From the NCBI GenBank assembly GCA_004194705.1, contig SADC01001377.1, positions 62,001-126,000 of the forward strand: a stretch of DNA of 64,000 nucleotides, given 5' to 3'. The DNA comes from Ditylenchus dipsaci (taxonomy: Eukaryota; Nematoda; Chromadorea; Rhabditida; Anguinidae). Below the pieces are notes generated by a model. That model saw only the letters and a list, made by a program, of their open reading frames with translations, made no database searches and was not told where the DNA came from. Within the stretch, counting starts at the first letter, position 1. Each line of letters starts with the position of its first letter. Below, in pieces: positions 40,501-51,409 of the stretch. A program made the position numbers and the translations under genes.

Positions 40501-41973
40501 GTGAGTTAACTTTATTTTTTTCAGGTGATAGAAATCGACAGCAAATGGATTGCAGAGCTAGCGCCGCACTACTTCAAAGCGAACGAATTGGAAGACACTA
40601 TAAACAAGAAATTACCGAAACACACAGGAAAGGCAAGAAGTGAACTTGTGCGTTTGTAATAATCACGGTCATTATTGTTGTTGTAAACATTGAGGCAGTA
40701 AAGATAGTTAGACAATGTGGTTATGAGCCTTTGCATATTTAATTAGTGTGATTGGGATCTGCGACGTAGATATGGTGTGCCGGCGTTGCGGGCTTTAAAA
40801 GTCTTGCTCCCATACACCTTGATCGGTGTTGCCTGTGTCTTCAGGTCATGTTTGGATGGTGTATTTGATGACTTTTCTAGGGCTGCAGATGGCATGATCA
40901 TTATAGGTTGACGTTCTACTTCCACTTCTTGTGGATAACCTCCGCCATTGGTAATGTGTCCTCCATCTTTTTCACAGTGGTCGCATGAACCTTAAAATTT
41001 TGATTTTTTATGTGCGGTTGTGGTTTTATTTTACCTTTCTTGCCATTAATTCCTGGTGGACCAGGTGGTCCTTGACCTCTGAAAAGAGGAGTAATAGAGC
41101 TATGAATCTGTTACTTGTGCATTTCCTACCCATCTTCACCGGTTCTCCTCTAGCTCCTCGTTCGCCTCTATCTCCCCTTTCCCCTTCTGCCCAGGTTGAC
41201 CATCAGATCCACCAGTTCCTACTCTTCCTCTAAAAATATTTGTTAATTTAAAACTCTGTAGTCAAGAGTTATATGCCTTGGGCCGACTGGTCCTAAAACA
41301 ATTATATCATCTTTTTAGTTAACCTTAATACGGGAAAGCATGCCTGCTGGGCCTGGTGGACTAAAAGGTTAAAATCAAATATCGGAAACACTATATATAA
41401 AATCGATATTACCCTTCAAAAGCTCCCATTAATATGCGCCCCAGGTCGCCAGGAACGCCAGGATACCCTTGCTCTTAAACTTTTATTTTTAATATAAAAT
41501 GTTTTAAGTGGATTTAAACCTCCAGGATCTCCAGCAGCTCCAGTTGGCCCTTTTGGTCCTTTTCGACCAGCTTTACCAGGTATTCCAGCTGTGCCAGGGT
41601 GACTTAGAATAAGATATTTTTCATCCTTCTTTTTTACGTTTTAAAATTCCTACCCAGGAATTCCAGGTAAGCCCTTTGGGCCTGAAAAATTCATAAATAA
41701 TAAATTTTTTATGTCTAGAGCTACCATTCAGTCCTGGTGGTCCAGGCACTGCAGGTGGACACTAGAAAGTTAGTGAAATTTAATATCGAACAAATTTATG
41801 AAGCTACTTTTTGGCAAGCATCTTCGATGTTTGGCTGGGCTTGGATGTATAAACCGTCTTTTCCATTGCGTCCTCAATAATATACTTTATTAAGGTGGCC
41901 GCCAATTTTTCACTATAATGCTTTTTAATTTTATTTGGTGATCAAGTAGATCGTTGTGATCATATTGACCATA
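37566..41973. repeat. Tandem duplication, copy 2 (4.41 kb)
   Basis: It begins at the same GGACCGAGTTTGGCCGG and ends at ATTGACCATA, as in copy 1. Sequence matching copy 1 positions of about 33362-35256 is missing and replaced by roughly TTGTAGG at 39654-39662. Confidence 0.95.
37649..40659 (+). pseudogene. dhx16: DHX16/Prp2-type helicase with internal deletion (copy 2)
   Basis: The N-terminal exons are cleaner than in copy 1 (MSEIIRWVNDELMSVLGYND in frame; homopolymers at 38053 and 39135 in frame). Walker A and [11 protein letters not shown] are present. After the exon ending KLGGL, the intron runs into the intron before [11 protein letters not shown]. Exons for DEAH, the SAT motif, FLTGQEEIE and QRAGRAGR are therefore absent. 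Joining the remaining exons would give a protein with no motif II-VI, so it cannot be an active helicase. One base is missing near 39055 (GCCAAGATAG against GCCAAAGATAG). The 3' part (from 39680) is complete to the stop at 40657-40659. Confidence 0.88.
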
Positions 41974-44900
41974 ATAACTTGAATTAAAATCATTTTCATA
42001 ATTAGTTACAAAGTTAGTTCATATAGGTTATTGAAGTCACTATGGACATTATATTCAACATACCATATTTATTCTACAGGGTGAACCAATAAAAAACCCT
42101 GAACTTGGCCGGCTCCGTTAGGCCACTTTCAATTATTACTTTTTTGTCCATGATATCTCATTTTTAGCCCTTACAATTCTCTAGCAGATGGTATCCTAAC
42201 ATTTAGTAAATCTCCTATATAGTATTAGAGAAGTTTTGTCTGTCTGTCGGTTCACTTTTGATGTTTTTGGTTTTTTGGAGTGTTTTTGTTTTCTGGTTTA
42301 GTTTTCTGGTCAATTTTTTTTTAATTAAAGCTTGGGATCCAGAAGAGTGAGTAAGCGTTTTCTTTTCGTTATTTTATTTTAAGCCGATTTATGTGGATAG
42401 TAGTTTTTGCTGATTATGCGAGTAAAGAGGTAATTAAGTGTTAAAAGGTTTGATTTTTCGAGTTAAAAAGAGTATCGAGATGAGGTGCATCGAGCAGCCT
42501 AGCCGCGAGCGTAGGGCCCGGCGCAGCCGGGCCCACGCGAGCTAGTCTACGCGAGCCCCACGCGAGCTATCCACGCGTGCTAACAAAATATTTTCGATAA
42601 ATTAACAGAACAAAAACAGTAACCTCAATTTCAATTTGCCGAACTATCAGTTTTTGTTGAAGTGACTGGGTTCATAGGATCATTTTCAATATTGAAAGTT
42701 ATTGCTTATTAATAACACACGATTTTTTAGCCCTTTTCTTCCTCTTTCAGCTGGTATATAAAATTTATGTGGATTTTTGTAAAAAAAAGTCAGCATTTGA
42801 CTCCAAGCGCTCATAAATTTTTTTTTATAGGGGTGGGGGTGGCGGGTAGTGTACACTTCATACACGCATAGCTCTAAATCGACTGTTCTTATCCCGATAG
42901 GTGCAAATATTATTTTTTTGACGCTACTGGCTTATACCCCCCCCCCCAAAAAAAAGCTACTTTCTTATACCCCCCCCCCAAAAATCGGACCTACTGTCAT
43001 ATACCACCCCCCCTAAAAACCGACTTTTTTGGGAGTGTCTAAAAACCATTTTTATGCAATAATTTTGCCATAAAGGAACCAGAAAAGGAATACCCCCCCC
43101 CCCCGAAAATCGGACCTACTCGGGAATACCCCCCCCCAAAAATCAAGTTTTTTAGGAGTGGTCAAAACACATTTTTAAGCAATAATTTCGCCATAAAAGG
43201 TCCAGAAAAGCAATTTAAAAGGGATTATGGGCTGTATTGGGAGGGGAAGGGAATAATACAGGGGCACTTTTTTCAGCTGCTTTACCATGTTTTTCAACTC
43301 GGGCCGTGGCAAAAAGATACTCTATATGCATTTTATGGTCAAGAGTACTTCTCGGAATCATGTCTAAGGTAAGTGCGTGCGCGCATCTCTAACTCTCAAG
43401 CCCCCTGCGCCCCGAAGGGGGCGCAGGGGGCTTAGGGGCTTGGAGTTGAGATGCGCACACCCACATACCTTAGACACAAATCACTCGAAAGTGACTCTGG
43501 ATGCATGAAAAAACATGCATACCAGAGTTATTTATGCGGTAGGCCCAGTATTTCAAAACTATGTTCAACATCTTTGATTTTTCGGCCGAAAAGGGTCTCC
43601 CTATTTTCCAGCCTGAAGCTACGAGCCAGAGGCTCAGCCATCCAAAAGTTAAACGACAACCATCAGGATCCACCGGCTGATCGGTCTGATCAGCTCGAGT
43701 ACTTATACTTTTACGTGCACCACAAGTGGCTGGGTTTGAAAGCGCTTTTACTGGTTAGAGAATTAATACTCTTTGTACTTATAGGCCCTATAGAAGTGGC
43801 CCTGTTTTGTCCCTTCCCCTCCAATACAGCCCTTGAACCCTATTTTAATTGCTTTTCTGGTCCTTTCATGGCAAAATTATTGCTTAAAAATGTGTTTTGA
43901 CCAATCCTAAAAATCTTGATTTTTGGGGGGGGGGTATAAGCCAGTAGGTCCGAGGATTGGGGAGGGGGTATAAGAAAGTAGCTGTTTTTTGGGGGGGGGG
44001 GTATAAGCCAGTAGCGCCATTTTTTTTAAATTAAGTTTATTCACTCCTAGGGCAAAAACTATGGAGGAATCGATTGCAATCATTTCCAGCACTGCTTTGC
44101 TGTCAGCAATTGCCTCAATTTTGCGATTTTAAGCATATGATCATCAAAATTAAAGGAAACCAGCACAAACGATGCGTATATGAAATGCACCCCCCCCCTT
44201 TTTTAAAAAGTTAAGAAAAACTTTTTCATTACTTTAACGGTTCTACCCGGTTTGCGCCCAAATTGTTTGCGCCAAAAATCGTTATAGCCAAAACCACTAT
44301 ATTTTAATTAATTAGCTTGCTACATATGGTTTTTTTAAGTGATTTCATGGATATTCTCATCTACAAATTAATACTCAAATTAATGCCAGAGAGAAGGGCT
44401 ACATTTTGAGCATAAGGTTGTAAATGACTATAAACAAACTAAAACCCTTAAATTTCCGGAGTCCTGGACTTTTTTGAGAACTTTTGGGGTTTTTAGTAAA
44501 TTTTGCAAATATAGTCATTTACAACCTTATGCCCAAAATCTAGCCTTCTCTCTGGCATCAATTTGAGTATTAATATGTAAATAAGAATACCGTATTTCCT
44601 CTAATAAGCGCCCTCCCGAAATTCGGTATTTCTTAAATTGATTCTCCTTTTTTTATACCGGTTTTGTTTTCGAACGCCACATTTGTTATATACCAAAATG
44701 TAGCGCAGATTCCCAGCTACATTTTGGTATATAACATATGTGGCGTTCGAAAACAAAAACCCGGTATAAAAAAGGAGAATCAATTTAAGAAATACCGAAT
44801 TTCGGGGAGGGCGCTTATTAGAGGAAATACGGTATCCATGAAATCACTTAGAAAAATCGACGCTAGTAGCGAATACCCCTCCCCCTCAACGATTTTCACC

Positions 44901-47900
44901 TTTTTTACTTTAGTAAAAAGTACCCAAATTTATATCCCAGACCCGGAAAATGTGCGCAAACTCTTTATTAGTCACAACTTCCGTACGCTGGCCTATCCCC
45001 AAGCCTAAGGGATAAGCCTAAACTTGTTGTTTGCAAGGGTAGTTACAGCAATTTTAAAGGTCGGATGCTTGGGGGGGGGGTATTCGCTACTAGCGCCGAA
45101 AAATCATATGTAGCAAGCTAATTAATTAAAAATGTAACGGTTTTGGCGCAAACGATTTGGGCGCAAGCAGGGTAAAGCCACTTTAACTGATCAAAAATTC
45201 GAATAAGTTTTAAAAGACCATTGCCGTTGCCGACAAAGAGAATTTCAAATGTTTGAATGCGCGCGGGAAACGAAAAACTATTTTAGCCTATCTAATTTCA
45301 TTTCTAAAGCAATACAACATTCCAAAACATTGTGCCAAAATTATCGGAGTAAAAAAAGTGTCCCGCGCGCATTCAAACATTTCAAATTCTCGTTGTCGGC
45401 AGCGGCAATGGTTCTTTAAGCTCTGCAGTTGTAGCGCAGGTAAAGAGCTACAAAAGCCACATTACAGAATTATTTTTGAAAATTTTATGAAAACAAGTAA
45501 CCCTTTAAAAAATGACTGAAATTAGAAAAAGTTAGAAAAAGTTGGTATTTGGTTATTATCGATTATTTTTAAAAGGCCATATCTCAACATTTATATTTTC
45601 AAAAAAGTTTCTCTAAGTTGGATTTTGTAGCTCTTGATCTGCGCTGCAACATCGTGCTTAAATATTACCACAGCACTTAAAACTGAACAGACTATTCGGC
45701 CGCAAGTTACTTCAATAAAAACTGAAAATTCGGCAATTTGAAATCGAGGCAAGGGTTTTTGTTCTGTTAGTTTATCAAGTAATTACTTTTATTTACTGAA
45801 TGTTAATATACCATTTGATAGGTAATGCAAAACTAAAAATGAAAAGCTAAAAATGAGAAACATATCATACACAAAAAGCTGATGATAAAAACTGGCCTAA
45901 GAGCACCATCAAAGTTCAGGGTTTTTTTTACTATTTCACCCTGTAGTAGGACGCCCCCTCCCTTGATTCAAAATTGTGTTTTTAGCAATGTATTTTCAAG
46001 CCATTTTTCGAAAAAAAAAAGAACTGCTAGGCAATTTACCTACCATTTTGTAGCTTTTCTCGCTGAATTGCCTGAGAGGAGTCTTTTAAAAGTGAGTTAA
46101 AAATGCAATGCCACAAAGACGACTTTAAATGAAAGTGATCCGGATCAAAAATTAAAGTGAAAAAAATCCGTCTTCCAATCAGTTTATGCAAGATGAATAC
46201 CTGGTCCACCATGCTCGCCATGCACTCCATCTTTTCCTGGTTTTCCTGGAGTTCCAGGTCTTCCTGGTGGACCCTAGAACAATTTATAAAAAAATTCAAA
46301 GGAGGGATGAAAGCTGTAAAGGACATGGTCTCGACACAAAAGAATTAATCCAAGTTTTGTGTTTTTAAATGTGGTTTTAATAGGGTTGGGTGATGCCGGG
46401 AAAGTTCAACTTTTTCGAGCAATTTCCCGGAGGATTTACTAAAATATTTATTTACCGTTCTTAGCTCTGTAAAATGCGAAATTGTAGCAAATATAATGAA
46501 GTTTTCAATCATATGAATTTCCCGCGTCCACTCAACGAAAATATCAATTTTCCCGCATTTTTCCCGAAATTTGGAGCAATTTTCCCGAGAAATTGGATCA
46601 ATTGAAAATTGCGGGAAAACTGATATTTTCGTTGAGTGGACCCGGGAAAATTTCTGTTATTGAAAACTTCATGATATTTGCTACGATTTTGCATTTTACA
46701 GAGCCAAAAACGGTAAATAAATATTTTAGTAAGTCCTCGGGAAAATTGCTCGAAAAAGTTGAATTTTCCCGGCATCACCCAACCCTAGGTTTTAAGCTAA
46801 ATCACAATGAGGAGGCTGATTGCAGATGCTAAACCAGACTTTACACCCGGAAATGGCAATAGCTTTCTTTAATTTTCCAAAAATTATTCTGATGGTGCAT
46901 CTTTCAGCTAAGAATCAGGGCTACCAGATAAGCTACAAATAAATTAGATGTTGTTTGAAAAAATTGTGGTGAAAAAACAAAGAATTCGCCCAAGCATGTA
47001 AACTCGAACTCGAGTTAGTTAGGGTTCTTAGGGTTCTTAGGCGGATTCTTGAAATTTAATCTGAATTTGTGAAGCACGATTTACCGAGTAAATAGCTCAT
47101 TTGGTAAAACAGCCTCCTCAATGTGAATGCGCCTTATAGCCGTTTTTTTTGTCAACAATTCAGTCTTGTGATGTCAGAAAAACTTGTGCAGAATTAAAAG
47201 TTGGATAAACATAATCAATATCAGAATTTCTAAATCGCTTCAAAGGATGCCCTAAAACGAAAACGGATAAGGAAGAAAACTCATAAAAAAGTTGGTTAGT
47301 CTTCTATTACATTCCGATTTTAGGGCATTTTTTTGAAAGAATTTAGACATCCTGGTATTGATTATTGATGTTGCTAATCCAAGTTTAATTATGCACAACT
47401 TGTTCTAATATTGCAACACTGAGTTGTCGACAAAATATGGCTCTGAAACCACATTTAAAAACGCAAAACTCAGATTACCATATTTCCTCTAAAAAGCGCC
47501 CCGGGGCGCTTATTTTTTGGACGACCCCAGGGAGGAGGGCGCTTATTAGAGGGAGGGGCACTTTTTTCCATCCAAGTGCGGACGAAAATTGTTACAAAAA
47601 GACAACGCTGTCAAAAATGAAAGAATTTCTAACATTTTAGCTTTTATGCCCCTGTTGTTTTCTTGAAAAAAAAACGCGTTGCTTCCCTCTGTTATTTTGA
47701 ATGTGATCATGCTTAAGGTGATCCTGTTAAAGGACCATGGTTTTTGCGCGCAGTGGCATGACAAAAATTTAAATTGGCGAGGGACACTTCTCTTTGGTCT
47801 TTCACTCTACTCTTGGAGTCGTTCGAAATAAGTGCGAAGAGTACAGTGAGAGACCAAAGAGCGCTTTTAGAGGAAACACGGTAATCTTTACATATCAAGA

Positions 47901-48250
47901 CTATCTCCTGACCTGTTGACAGCTACAACAAGAATTAACAAAGTTAATTCTTTGCCGAAATTGATTGGAGTGAGCAAAACGCTTTTGCCGAGAGGTTTCG
48001 AATTGCTTGCTATTCACAGAAAGTTCATTCCACAGTTTTATTGTGTCTTCCTTAAATAAAATTTTTCAAAATCAAAATAATTAATCTATAAATAGCTTCA
48101 CTCTGCAATCTTTGATGGATCCGACCAAAAAGTGTTTCTTTTTTGCACTTCTACAAAAAATACTGGCAGGACAATGACTACAAAAGCAAGGGTAGTGGTT
48201 GAAAGAACTGTAGAAACCACTAGAAGAGATTTACTCTCACCAAGGTCCAT
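40743..48250 (-). CDS. Nematode-type cuticle collagen
   Basis: A secreted collagen of the exoskeleton. First exon 48250-48102 encodes MDLGESKSLLVVSTVLSTTT and a membrane segment, like the nematode cuticle collagen N-terminal domain. Exon 48050-47913 has the cleavage site SRQKR (47979-47990) and a NSCCSCQQ cluster. Exon 46273-46201 is Gly-X-Y (GPPGRPGTPGKPGKDG). From 41872 down come GRNGKDG, a Cys pair, interrupted Gly-X-Y blocks, SCDHCEKDGG and a 70-residue basic tail ending RRRSQSH. The tail is longer than the short C-terminus usual in worm cuticle collagens. The intron 41873-46200 carries a 3.9 kb transposon. The frame between exons 1 and 2 does not join cleanly. Further small Gly-X-Y exons may lie between 46274 and 47912. 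Frame errors occur near 41160. Confidence 0.8.
42211..42546 (+). mobile_element. Candidate short Helitron-like element
   Basis: It starts TCTCCTATATAGTATTAGAG followed by TTTTGTCTGTCTGTCGG, a layout typical of some Helitron/Helentron 5' ends. Near the right end a GC-rich hairpin with GGGCCCGGC arms around GCA (42514-42534) is followed by CTAGT at 42542-42546. It is non-coding and about 335 bases. The local GC content is far above the surroundings. It could be another GC-rich repeat. Confidence 0.4.
42905..44025. mobile_element. 1.1 kb foldback with GGCTTATACCCCCCC ends
   Basis: Left GCTACTGGCTTATACCCCC is mirrored by GGGGTATAAGCCAGTAGCGC. The arms hold GGTCCAGAAAAGCAATTTAA and GTATTGGGAGGGGAAGGG with their inverses at 43800-43870. 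The centre contains GCGCATCTC, CTGCGCCCCGAAGGGGGCGC and GAGATGCGCACACCCACAT, shared with the foldback at 51410-52875. Confidence 0.8.
44225..45185. mobile_element. Nested foldbacks with a CCGTATTTCCTC MITE at the core
   Basis: The outer arms carry TTTGCGCCCAAATTGTTTGC, TAATTAATTAGCTTGCTACA and the inverses at 45100-45170. Within the left arm a further palindrome (44340-44580) mirrors AATTAATACTCAAATTAATG. The MITE 44590-44832 (TACCGTATTTCCTCTAATAA at both ends) has a palindromic core with GTTATATACCAAAATGTAGC. Three levels of inverted structure are therefore stacked. Confidence 0.75.
45221..45413. mobile_element. Small palindrome with GCCGTTGCCGACAAAGAG arms
   Basis: CATTGCCGTTGCCGACAAAG and TTCAAATGTTTGAATGCGCG are mirrored by CGCGCATTCAAACATTTC and GTCGGCAGCGGCAATGG. 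It is about 190 bases and non-coding. Confidence 0.75.
46382..46788. mobile_element. Foldback in collagen intron
   Basis: TAGGGTTGGGTGATGCCGGG is mirrored by CCCGGCATCACCCAACCCTA. The arms also share GAAAATATCAATTTTCCCGC and ACGGTAAATAAATATTTTA. The centre is near 46585. Non-coding. Confidence 0.85.
47478..47881. mobile_element. CCGTATTTCCTC-type MITE, diverged copy
   Basis: It begins TACCATATTTCCTCTAAAAA and ends TTTTAGAGGAAACACGGTAA. The right part contains a hairpin (CTTTGGTCTTTCACT and AGTGAGAGACCAAAG). It lies in a collagen intron. Confidence 0.65.
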
Positions 48251-48949
48251 CCTTATGCAAATGAGAGAAAGAATGCACAAACTGTTTATCTCACGGCATA
48301 TTTATATAATTATATCAGCCTAATTGGGTCATATTCCTCTCGGAATTGTTCTTAACATCTCTGTGTATAATAATAATTTTGTGTGGATGCACTGAAGTGC
48401 GAAGAGAAATAACACAGAAATAATGACAGATAAAAATATTTATTTATGCTATTTACACAGAAAGTATTATAATAATAGTCTTTAGGATTGACAATTTGGG
48501 ATTGCGCTGGGACTCGGGATCGGGATTTTCAAAAGGTTAATTATTTTTTCTGTAGCAAATTTAGTTTTTTTTATGGCAAAAATGTTCTTTTTCTGTGGCT
48601 AATTTTTTTATAGCTAATTTACTTTTTCTGTGGCAAATCCCATTTTCGCCTGCAACACATCTATTTTACGTAGTGTGCTTTTTCAGTTCTAATAACTTGA
48701 GAAATATATATTTATAACTGTTGATCCGCTTAATACACCTACCGTTTTTGATCTTTTTAGACCTCGAACTAAAAAAAGTAAATTGACCACAGAAAAAAAT
48801 TATCTACAAAAAAATTAGTCACAGAAAAAAACATTTTTGCCACAAAAAAGTAAATTTGCTACAGAAAAAATGATTAACCTTTTCAAAAATGTCGGGATTC
48901 CTCACGGTGAAAACCCCAGTTAGAATTCAGGATTGAGTTCTGGGCTGTC

Positions 48950-49110
48950 CTCACATTTCCGCGGACACGGGACAAAGTGTGTACCGCGACTTTTGCCTCG
49001 TGAGTTAGTCCCGCGGGACTTTTGTCACGGGACAAAAGTCGCGATACAGAGATATGAGTCATGTTTTGACACTGTCCGCAGGACACCGACCTGCAGGACA
49101 AAGTAGAAAA
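48950..49110. repeat. TGTCCCGCGGGACA self-complementary array, copy 1
   Basis: Words such as GTCCCGCGGGACTTTTGTC and CACGGGACAAAAGTCGCG recur. The core unit is its own inverse complement. A second, longer array is at 50600-50815. Confidence 0.65.
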
Positions 49111-50599
49111 ATAAACAAAGGCCTTATTAAGTCAGAAGGGCTTAAAAACACCATCTGAGCTAATTTTTTCGACTTTCCACGAAAAAATAAATATTTTGTC
49201 GCTGCTTCTTTCATGAAAATCTAAATTTTCTCAAAAAAAGTTTCCTTTCTCCTAGTAAGTCTTTTCGTGGTGTTTCTGGCTAAATTTTGACCAAAAGTGA
49301 TGGATTTTCAATGTGTTGTTACTTCCTGCGGCCTTCCTCAAATAGAAACAGTTTATTTATGCCATTTTTTACATTCAGAGTCGAGTAACTTTTGATTAAC
49401 ATGTATTGGAGTTATCTGTGGGTGCGCAACTCAATCAATCAATCCTTCAAGCCACCTGAAGCTTGAAGCATTAACTTATCTGCCAAATGAATCCGCAAGA
49501 TCAAAAATGCATATATAGTTTTCGCTCAGCTTTCACTTTCGCTCAAAAAATCTAATAAATCCGGTACATGAAAACTTTTGGGTGACTAAGGGTGGTTTGG
49601 CGTGGTTGAACATAGTAAATTTTTCTAACATAGGTGGTCTACGAAGAGGGAGGTGCCCGCATGTAAGGACGGTTCGTAGGCGTTTGTCCCCCTTTTGGAC
49701 ATTTTTTGGAGTTCTGCCTTAAGTTCTGTTTTCGCCATTTAGGCTTTATTTTAAAGCCGTTTTGTAGTTCGTAAGAAATTTTTTTGTCCCGGCTAACACG
49801 CGCTGGCCTACCCTGAGCCTAAGACCTAAGCCTAAGTTAAAAAATGAGGCCCAAGTGGCAAAAACAGAATATAGGGCACAACGCCGAAAATGTCCAAGAG
49901 GGGGGCAAACGCTCCTACGCCGTTAGGACCGGCTCAAGTGTATGTCCTAAACATTCAATAAAAATGTTAGAACTCAAAAAGCAAATTTAAAATGTAAAAA
50001 GGTAGTTCCTGGTTTCCTTGGTCTTTTCGGTTCGTCTTTTCGATTTGCGCCTAAGTACAGGCATGGACGTGGTTGAGTTAGTTAGAAGAAATGAGTAGAA
50101 ACCGTTTTACCATGTTTAAAAAAGTCTTATTTGTAAAAAAAGATCCTTAACCTCTTCAGGTACGAACCTCCTTTTTCCGTACACAAACAATTTCATACCA
50201 CCTTAAACACCTTGAACCACCTAAAATCACTATAGGCCTCCAAAGTAACCCTAAACCACCTTGAACTTCCCTTAACACATGGTTTGTGGCGACAGAAAAT
50301 TCGGTTTGTCACACATCAAACACAAAAGCTGAGGTATATAATTACATTCCATTTAGACGAGTACCTCGAATATTTTAAAATTATTCATAGAGATAAGGAA
50401 ATCATTCACGGCGGTTCAGGGTGGTTTGAGGTGTTTTGAGGTAGTTTACGTTGGTTTTGGGTAGATGGAAGCATTAAGGGTGGTTTCTGGTAGTTTAGGC
50501 TCGTGTGTGGCGTTTGAAGGGCATTTGGAGTAGTTGGTAATAAAATGTAAAAGATAATGCAGATGAAGATTGTGAAGCTAGAAAAAAACGCAAAGAATA

Positions 50600-50815
50600 T
50601 TGTCCCGCAACCCCTTGTCCCGCGGGACAAAAATGGGTGTCCCGCGGCTTGTCCCGCATCTCAACAAAGGTGAACCGCGGGACACTAGAATTGGGGTTCA
50701 ATATTTTTGCCGTGACTCATGTCCCGCTACTCTGTCCTGCGTTACAAAATTTTTGTCCCGCGGGACACTGAAAATTTATACCTAAATTTTGTCCCGTGTC
50801 CCGCGGGAGTATGAG
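50600..50815. repeat. TGTCCCGCGGGACA self-complementary array, copy 2
   Basis: Around ten TGTCCCGC or GCGGGACA half-units are spaced by 5-25 bases over 215 bases. Adjacent half-units face each other, so the region could fold into many hairpins. Frames across it are repeat artefacts. Confidence 0.7.
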
Positions 50816-51409
50816 GGAAACCTGTAAAAATTCTGCTAGATTTCCAAATTTTTTAAAACAGTCCAGTTTTTCTTGTCAAAATTTATTTTTATTTTATTGG
50901 CTCCGCTCTGGATCCGAGCTTTTCCAATTTGTGCTCTGGCTCTGGCTTCAGCTCCGATTTTTCGTAAATTCCGCACTGGCTCTTGCTCCGAATTTTCGAT
51001 AATGTCGCTCAGGCTCGGAGCCAGAGCCGGAGCGTCATACACCACTGATGAAATGTCAGGTAAAAAGTGGTAAAAAGGCGAGGTGGTAAAAACTGTTTTT
51101 TCAATTTTTTTAAAACCTCAGCTACAAAACGGTGTGAAAACATCTGAGCTAAGAAGAAAATGTGTGTGAACTTGAGTAGCAGTCGATGTCAAAAAGTAGC
51201 CGTAAAAGTCCCCCCCCCCCTTAATATAATATTACTATGTAAATTTGGCAAATATGCTGAAAGATAGATTCTTTCGGTATTTTACTGTGGGCTAGAGTGG
51301 TTCGGGATCGCAATTTTAGGAATTTTGGAATTCCAAAATGAGTTCCCGTGAAATTTCCGTTTTATTGCCAAGCCTAATTATTTTGATTTTATTTTTGTTT
51401 GAGGGCCGG

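Larger units (their letters stand above)
42077..45943. mobile_element. TA-flanked 3.87 kb inverted-repeat transposon, nested
   Basis: Left end CAGGGTGAACCAATAAAAAA then CCCTGAACTTGG; the right end in inverse reads CAGGGTGAAATAGTAAAAAA then AACCCTGAACTTTG. Both ends are bordered by TA. A second inner pair (GATAAATTAACAGAAC near 42595 and GTTCTGTTAGTTTATC near 45760) continues the arms. No transposase frame is visible. The body is made of other elements: a Helitron-like piece and two or three foldbacks. It lies in a collagen intron. Confidence 0.75.
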
